64,000 nt of DNA from Coptis chinensis (lineage: Eukaryota > Streptophyta > Magnoliopsida > Ranunculales > Ranunculaceae), in contig CM027377.1 in the NCBI GenBank assembly GCA_015680905.1, positions 62,331,501 through 62,395,500 of the forward strand, read 5' to 3'. This document shows positions 58,201 through 64,000 of this stretch, one piece after another. Made by a program: the position numbers and the translations under genes. The notes beneath the pieces are model-generated. The model did not search any database. It was given only the letters and a program-made list of their open reading frames with translations, and was not told the DNA's origin. Positions within the stretch are counted from its first letter, which is position 1, and every line of letters starts with the position of its first letter.

Positions 58201-60332
58201 CATACACCTCTAGAGTTTAGACCCGACTCACCCGAGAGTATGGTAAGCGTGATATTCAGATTCACATGGTTTGCACATGCATCATCATGCATGAATAAGA
58301 CATTAAGACCTATGGATTCGGCTAGAGTAAATTTGAGTTGCCTAGCTAGACTCCTTCATTAGAAACGCCTCGAGTAAAATTGAGTAAGTAGCTCTGGCTT
58401 CGGCTTTAAGGTACTCTCTATTTTTCGTTTCGTCTTTTATTTGCAAGATATTGGTTAGTCCATTGGCTTTCGTCCGAACGTCGAGAAGTAATTTACAAAT
58501 AAAAGATTAACAATAATTATAGGCAGACTGCAAAAACTCCTCTCCCTAAACCGACTCCCTGATTTATGAAAATATTGATTCGTAAACTGTCTCCCCTGCC
58601 TCAAACCCAATTTTTTTAAAAAAAGTAAGTAGTGAAATAAATTAATTAATGGTCAAAATAGTTCATACTTTTGTTCCTTTTACTCCCCTAAAGATTTTGG
58701 AGTATACTCTCAAGTCAAAATTACCTAAGAAACTGAAGTATCATTTTTTCTTTCTAATTTTTAGCATTCGCAATACTTGAGTATAAGTGATGCACCGTGA
58801 AGTATTGAAGTTTCCTTGTTCTTTTTCAGTTTACAAAGCTTCCAAGTTCCAACGCAATAAACGTTCATCCTATATTTATTACCAGTTCCTTATACTTTAG
58901 CATTCTGTTTGCTGAATAAACCAAAAACGTGAAGTTAGGCCTAAAGAGTGAAACTCGTGTAGGTAACTTCTCATTTCCATATTTTAGCTCTTAACTTTAA
59001 CGTTCAACGCCTTGGCGCTAAATAAGACAAAACATAAATGGTTAATTAAAAGGTTACTTTCATTTATGTGAAGAGTTTGGCAACGCTCATGTCGTTTAGC
59101 GATGTTGGAAACCAACACGTTTACTAAGATTTGACAGACGTATCAATGTATCATGTTTCCCATCTTTACTATGCAATGACAAAAATGGTCCTCCAAATTT
59201 CTTTTGTCCTTTCCACAAGTGGAAACTGATACATGCATGTCTGTTCTGCTACTGAAAATGAGGAGCCTTATGACTCGTGGCTTGCACTCTCACTATATAT
59301 ATATATATTCACATGGAATGCATTTATGCATTCATATCAAAAGCCTATCAAAACCGTAAAATTCTTACAAATTTTTTTGGAAGACTGAAGCTGTAAAAAC
59401 TATCAAAACCTCTGAAAGCGAGGAAAATTAGATGTAATTAAATAGTGTATCACCAACACCTGTGTGTTGTGGTTATCAATTGTATGTAAAATAACTACGG
59501 AATTAAGTACGTGATGTTTAAGAAAATTAAAAAAAATATACAGTCAAGCTTTGTCTGTTTCCGGCCTAGATTCTAGGATGGATCTTGAGATTCATGATCA
59601 TGGAACAATTTTGAGATTAGACCTTAGGGAAGTACTCCACCTTAGATCGATATGCTCATATGCATATCACAAGCCAACAGAATGAAATAAACATATCATG
59701 ATAACAGATATCACAATTGGACATGCATGCTTACACTCTTACACATGATGGCCCTGCTTACGCGAATTCAAAAATAAATACATAAAAATAATAATTAAAT
59801 AAAATAAAATCTCCTGTTTTATATTATCTAGCCTATTCTATTTAATTGATTAGGGGTTTAGAACATTACACAGAATGATAATTCCTGCCACCCAAGTTCC
59901 GCTTGATCCTCTAAGAGCAGGCCTTCCTCTTCCATCAACAGTTCCATCAAGGGTGCATTCATGCTCATCTTCTTCATATATCTTTAGCTTTCTACCTTCC
60001 ACATCCCGTATTTCCTTAAGTTGTTTAACCTGAAAGTAAACATTCAGTTCGATCATAAGTCATTGTGTTACTTTTGTTGTTTGCATGCAATAATTTCCCA
60101 AGTGTGTTTAGTACCAGCCAATAAATGTACAAATTTTTGCATGCAAACTTCTTAAAAGCAGGAAATGTAATAAAGGTAGTGGATAAGTGGTATATAAAAT
60201 TAATTAACACGAAAAGAGAAAAGGATAGAAGGAAATATGACTATGGGGTTAATTATATATAGCTTATTGTGAGAGCTAGCTAGTAGTTGCCAGTAACTAT
60301 TATACCTCTTTGGAAACATCTGAACTTGTCAT
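53598..60332 (-). CDS. NPF7.3-like: NPF7.3/NRT1.5-type transporter, five exons
   Basis: Membrane transporter of the major facilitator superfamily, NRT1/PTR family. Exons on the minus strand: 60332-60306, 60029-59870, 58070-57853, 56532-55970, 54504-53598; all introns are GT-AG and the joined frame is 1875 nt (624 aa plus stop). The start is the first ATG downstream of the TATA box at 60467-60472. Residues 63-80 hold LNQGLATLAFFGVGVNL in the first membrane helix; the N-E-x-x-E-R/K proton-coupling motif usual at this place is absent (N-Q-G-L-A-T), as in NPF7.3. Further family blocks are GGYQPNIATFGADQFD, SYFYLALNLGSLFSN, PIWLCTIIYSVVFTQM and FGSALCMTSISLGNYVSS. The tail is acidic. NPF7.3/NRT1.5 loads nitrate and potassium into root xylem; a related subfamily 7 role is inferred. 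The gene is intact despite dense transposons around it. Confidence 0.93.
55141..55901. mobile_element. Non-autonomous hAT-type element in intron 4
   Basis: 761 bp with terminal inverted repeats CATTGTCACCAA / TTGGTGACAATG and a perfect 8-bp target duplication CTTACTAT (55133-55140 and 55902-55909). The interior is low-complexity, with repeated TTTAAAACGG / CGGGTTTTAAAC motifs in both orientations and a run of 30 or more A at about 55228-55258. No transposase. The minus-strand open frame at 55111-55437 is the poly-Phe translation of this run and not a gene. Confidence 0.88.
55970..56532 (-). CDS. NPF7.3-like: Transporter exon 4 (residues 136-322)
   Basis: Acceptor TTACAG before GGTTTAG, donor CAA|GTGAGT. 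Covers roughly the third to sixth helices (GLVSLSLTSYMFLV, IGLFYVSTYLVALGNGGY, ALNLGSLFSNTVLGY, IMALVLFLLGTPRY) and the first half of the central loop, which includes NPLSRFSQVIVAATKK. Confidence 0.93.
57115..57782. mobile_element. Non-autonomous hAT-type element in intron 3
   Basis: About 670 bp, starting GGTGTCAAATGGGCTGGGC and ending ...GGGCCATTTTGACACCA; the ends are inverted repeats. Flanks repeat CTTTGAGC (57107-57114) and TTTTGAGC (57783-57790), an 8-bp duplication with one change. GC-rich GGGCCGGGC blocks near both ends and an AT-rich middle are typical of a common plant hAT MITE type. The open frame at 57064-57318 is not a gene. Confidence 0.82.
57853..58070 (-). CDS. NPF7.3-like: Transporter exon 3 (residues 63-135)
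   Basis: Acceptor GATCAG before TGAATCAG, donor ATG|GTCAGC. Carries LNQGLATLAFFGVG, TRVLQQNNADAANNVSKWTG, IFSLVGAFLSDSYWGRYKT and AIFQGIFVM, the most conserved N-terminal part of NPF7 proteins. Confidence 0.93.
58071..59869 (-). other. Transporter intron 2
   Basis: 1.8 kb, AT-rich, no transposon ends or genes recognised. A TA dinucleotide run lies at about 59295-59310. Confidence 0.75.
59870..60029 (-). CDS. NPF7.3-like: Transporter exon 2 (residues 10-62)
   Basis: Acceptor TTTCAG before GTTAAAC; the donor is CTGT|GTAATG, chosen because only this split gives the family sequence IIILLNQG across the junction. Encodes a charged cytoplasmic N-terminus followed by ECTLDGTVDGRGRPALRG and SGTWVAGIIIL, the start of helix 1. 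Confidence 0.9.
60306..60332 (-). CDS. NPF7.3-like: Transporter exon 1 (residues 1-9)
   Basis: Nine codons, MTSSDVSKE, then donor GAG|GTATAA. No other ATG lies between the presumed transcription start and this one. Short first exons are common in the NPF family. Upstream open frame on the same strand (60333-60674) is 5' UTR and promoter. Confidence 0.75.
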
Positions 60333-60466
60333 TGATGATGATGGTGAAATTAAAGGATGTAGTGATGAAACCAAGATGAGAGGAGCAGAGTGAAGTGATG
60401 CTTTTGAAGGAGGAAGACTATGATAAGTGCCAGGAGATGGAGAAAGAAAAGAAATGAGAGGGGCAA

Positions 60467-60472
60467 TATATA
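60467..60472 (-). promoter_or_regulatory. TATA box of the transporter gene
   Basis: Minus-strand CTATATATTG, about 135 nt before the start codon, followed by a CT-rich leader (CTCATTTCTTTTCTTTCTCC) typical of plant 5' UTRs. Confidence 0.65.
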
Positions 60473-63222
60473 GAGTGTGAAGGTTTGAGTGGACGGTTGA
60501 GATTTGAAATTGAAATAACAAAGAACCACATGGCTTATTAATCCAGTATAGTGTTGGATACAATTTGTTGGCAAAAATATAGAAAATGAAAATGAAAAGG
60601 GGGGTGCTACTTTTGTTGTGCATGGACGAAAGCTTAATTAGGGGTCCTTTTCTTGTATCCTCACTGTCTTTCACAAGGATGGCTAGATACTGACAGATTC
60701 AAAAGACTCTTTAATGCTTGCTTAGTGTAATATGCATGACTCTTGATTCAATAGAAATAGACTCTGAGGCTAAGGGTTAATTTTAAAACTTTAATCCTAC
60801 TTAAAAATATTAATTTATAATCTAGCTTGCTTTTCTTTATTTTGTTGTCGTTTTTTTTGTGGAATAAATATTTAATTTGCGAAGATATATCATATATGAT
60901 AATCTGTTTTTGGCTTTTCGCTAAATAACCATAGGTCCATAGCATTGTAGAGACCGGTGCCAATTAAAGGTAACAACTAAACAGAATTTGAAAGAGATTT
61001 GGTTCAAACTAAAGCAGAGTTATCTTTGGGAATAAAAGAATTAATTATCTCAGTACTTAGCTTACAGTGCATCTAACATCTTTTAACTTTTATTGAATTA
61101 TTAACTAGCATATGATTATATTCCATGAATTATATGTCCATTTGAGCTTCAATTCTGATAAGAATTTCTGGGTTTTTTTGTTTAGTGGATGTTTCATTAT
61201 CTTGCTTTTAGATAGCTCGTTGAATTTCATTAGAGCAAATAACGAACTTTCTTTTTTTCAAGCTTTTGTACTAATGTTAAAAAACTTAAAGAATATATAG
61301 TTTAGCAATTTAATTAGTTCATATTATCACCACATACATCAACACTAGTAGGAGTTTGCACCAGTCCCGCCTTAAGCAACGAGCAAAACAAAGCACCAAT
61401 CCATTTTTTTGGCAGAGGACATGCTCCCATTTGTTTATTTTCAGCTCTAAGAAGTGATGGTTGAGGATCCTAATCAAGATTTGCTATAAACTTAATTATC
61501 TGAGTATAATTGTTCTATTATAAATAAAGTGCAGTGATCCTTAAATAATGTCCATTATGTAATGGATTACATTCCCCTGTAATAAAGGCATCTAGGAATA
61601 TATGTGCGTTGGTCGGGTTAGTAGAGAACTTATAATTTCTCAGGTTAGTTATTTCATAAATTTTCAATTAAGGAAAAAGAAAGCTAGGGGTGACAGAAAG
61701 TGTTCTTCCCACTCACTTAATGGTTATAGATACTGTTTCTATAAATTTATCACCAGGTCGATGCACATTTTTTCTTCATGGAATCAGGTATTTCATGCAC
61801 TGTTGGATGAGGATAGATAGGCCGGGTATCGACATTTTGCAGATTTAGATTCAGACTCTATACGCCAGTACAGCATTATGACGTCTATAATTCAGATTCC
61901 CCTAATCTGCTGAACATCCTCTGATGCACATATTCGTCTGAATGGTGCTGGATGTTTTGTATTATGCAGACGGCAATTATTACTAGTATGTAAGTTTCAA
62001 TCAACAGTACGTAGATGCAGGACGAGTGCATTTTAATTACTTAACATGCAAGTGGCCAGTGTCCACCGATCAGATCTACTTCAGTCGAAAAAATACAACT
62101 ACGTGTCAAAAGAGCGTAGTGGATCTTCTGGTATGTACACGACTAGTATGGAAGTTTCAAAATGGACACTGGAAGCAGGACAAGTGCATTTTATTGCTGA
62201 ACATGCAAGTCTCCACTGATTATATACTTCAGTCGAAAACTTTCTGCGACAAGTCGAAGAGAGTACTGTATTGCAACAATACCAAAAAAATGCTACCTGT
62301 TACAAATTAAGTTCTGGTTCATATATGAAATAAGAGTTCTCGACATGATGCACTAGCAGACATTCACAACATCAGAGCATATAGCATTCCTGGGTCGAGG
62401 GAACATTTCTTCTTTTGGTTAAGGACCCAAATATATCTAGACAATGAAATATAGATGATTACGGTTTTGTTATGTTGTGGAATGCAGAATAGTATCAGTT
62501 TCCTTGGGCAAGTTTTTGAGGGATCAAATTGTAAGTTCTCTTGGCACATTAAGGATGTCTAATGCATATATTTTTCCTATTCCATGATAAAATAGGAGGG
62601 CACATAAAAACTTGTATGAACACTAGCCGTGGCTTATTCTGGAATTTGTTAAAAACTTGTATGTTCATTCACTTCCTACGCACTCAAGTCTTGAGTAAAA
62701 CAACCTAACAGGAAGTCAGGAATAGTCTACAGAGCTTATCCCAGAAAACTGCCGCTTTTAAATGTATATGTATACAGCTAATAACACTGATCGATAACTA
62801 CTAACAACATATCTTCTAATTGTATAGTATTGTATAGCTCATAAATATCCACATTCATATACTGGCAATGGAAGAGTGTAAAATAAAAATGAATGGTGTG
62901 ACATGGCACTTTCAAATGAGCTCAAGTAGCGTGATGATTAGCTAAAGGTTGCTGGCCTGTTCGGTGACACTAGATCAGACTTACAAGTCAACAAAGGCTA
63001 TTGGGTTTGGGCCTTTCAAATGAGTAAAAGATTAGCTTAAAGGGTTTGTTTGGGCCTCACGAGTAAAAGCTGTTTATCGTCTTAATCGTTTATCGCACGG
63101 CAACCCAACCCCTAGTCTATGTAATAAAACATGTAGGTGTGGGGCCTTGCCCCATCCGGTTGGTTCAAATTTTTTCTTGGTTATTTAGGACGTGGCGGAT
63201 CCAAAGGATTGTGGGGTGTGTG
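60473..63222. other. Upstream intergenic region
   Basis: AT-rich, with no supported gene. Contains the 160-bp tandem repeat at 61982-62290. Short open frames (61112-61300, 61602-61820, 62026-62310, 62364-62549) carry no domains or splice support. Confidence 0.55.
61982..62290 (+). repeat. Imperfect 160-bp tandem repeat
   Basis: Two units, about 61982-62141 and 62142-62290, each with ACTAGTATG, AAGTTTCAA, GCAGGACRAGTGCATTTTA, AACATGCAAGT, CCAC(C/T)GAT and CTTCAGTCGAAAA in the same order. About 1.65 kb upstream of the transporter start codon. Confidence 0.75.
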
Positions 63223-63745
63223 TAGGGGTGCAAACGGATAGGTTCGGATGCGGATATGCCTGTATCCGAATCCGAATCCGAATCCGACGGATATTAAAAA
63301 AAAATTTCGAATCCGATTTCGGATATCCGAAACAGATATCGGATAATATCCGATCCGAAAATTAAAATTAATTAAAATTTTATTTGCTTTAAATAATTCA
63401 TTTTACCACTATAAAAACTAGTATAAATATATATATTTGTTATTTATTATTATTATTTTGTTATTATAGTTTTATATTATTAGTTTATGATTTTATATAA
63501 TATTTTATACAATAAAAAATGAATAAATTAATTATATATAATAACTATTAATTTTTCAAATCGGATCGGATATTATCGGATGCGGATATGGCAGTATCCG
63601 AATCCGTATCCGAAACCAGTTCGGATATAAAAAAAATATCCGAATCTTAATCCGAATCCGAAATTTTCAGATAATATCCAATTTTTCGAATACGAATTCG
63701 AATCCGAATCGGATTCGAATATTTGGATATCCACTTACACCTCTA
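63223..63745. mobile_element. Non-autonomous hAT-type MITE
   Basis: 523 bp with inverted ends TAGGGGTGCAAACGGAT / ATCCACTTACACCTCTA and a perfect 8-bp target duplication GGTGTGTG (63215-63222 and 63746-63753). Both halves are made of CGGATATCCGAATCCG-like repeats around an AT-rich centre, a well-known plant MITE style. Confidence 0.9.
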
Positions 63746-64000
63746 GGTGTGTGCAGTTTGTTATTTAGGCACAAGAATATTGGATCCTTGATGATTTGGT
63801 TAACAAAGGATGTTGGGCTGGCATTTTATTGTCTGATGGGGTGGGCTTTGTCGCATGCATCAAGCAAGCTGGGTTTTGTCACATCTATTGGGCTTTAAAG
63901 TCCGATGGGTTAGGGTTTTTTTGGGCCTACTTTAAACAGTGTCATACGCCACAGGCAAATACTAGTAAAAGAATAAAGAACGTCATGATAGAGAAAGACA
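63746..64000. other. Right edge, no gene seen
   Basis: Several GGGCTTT / TGGGCC motifs but no ORF with support. Confidence 0.4.

Noticed and set aside
60333-60674. N-terminal extension of the transporter first exon
   Set aside because: The frame is open upstream, but the TATA box at 60467 and the CT-rich leader place this stretch in the promoter and 5' UTR.
1-64000. rRNA, tRNA, CRISPR, operon or phage-like systems
   Set aside because: Nothing in the window resembles them; the sequence is a plant nuclear transposon nest with one gene.

Overview
This is plant nuclear DNA, very probably from a eudicot angiosperm. It is AT-rich, with spliced GT-AG introns, Ty1/copia and Ty3/gypsy LTR retrotransposons, a plant L1-type LINE carrying a C-terminal RNase H, and MULE and hAT non-autonomous DNA transposons. 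One intact host gene is visible: a minus-strand NPF (NRT1/PTR family) transporter of the NPF7.3/NRT1.5 type. It has five exons (coding span 53598-60332) that join to 1875 nt, or 624 residues plus stop. I see no rRNA, tRNA, CRISPR or bacterial-type system.

Layout. 1-8319: 3' part of a plus-strand Athila/Tat-like Ty3/gypsy element (integrase remnant, two degenerate extra ORFs, polypurine-tract boxes, 3' UTR, 1.5-kb LTR). 8320-12341: a second, related LTR ('LTR X') carrying a 1.2-kb MULE and a minus-strand solo LTR of a third family. 12342-13434: the 5' end of a LINE. The block 6145-13434 is then repeated head-to-tail as 13435-20719, and the second copy runs on into the complete LINE (19629-25813, 16-bp target-site duplication). 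25876-29765: minus-strand gypsy 3' half (LTR, 3' UTR, end of pol). 29766-33057: minus-strand, internally deleted gypsy derivative with two LTRs and no coding region. 33058-47817: a large, apparently non-coding minus-strand LTR element of another type, interrupted by copia element 1 (34693-39658), copia element 2 (40095-45707) and a 181-bp MITE. 48395-53150: copia element 3. 53151-63222: the transporter gene and its surroundings, with two hAT-type insertions in introns 3 and 4. A third hAT-type insertion lies at 63223-63745.

How the parts relate. All transposon ORFs are broken by stops and frameshifts, while the transporter reads cleanly through five exons, so the window is a decayed nest of retrotransposons next to a working gene. 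Nesting gives a relative order: LTR X is older than the MULE and the solo LTR, which are older than the 7.3-kb duplication. The LINE entered at the extreme end of LTR X, also before the duplication. The two duplicate copies differ mainly by small indels and short block substitutions rather than by transitions. This makes an assembly or consensus problem as likely as a real recent duplication.

I found no wholly new gene system. The observations most worth following are a conserved palindrome/hairpin just upstream of the polypurine tract in three related gypsy 3' UTRs, a pair of extra gypsy ORFs bracketed by polypurine-tract-like boxes and missing from a sister element, a large non-coding LTR element with a thrice-repeated peptide-like motif, a shared GC-rich repeat in two unrelated copia elements, and the odd divergence pattern of the 7.3-kb duplication.
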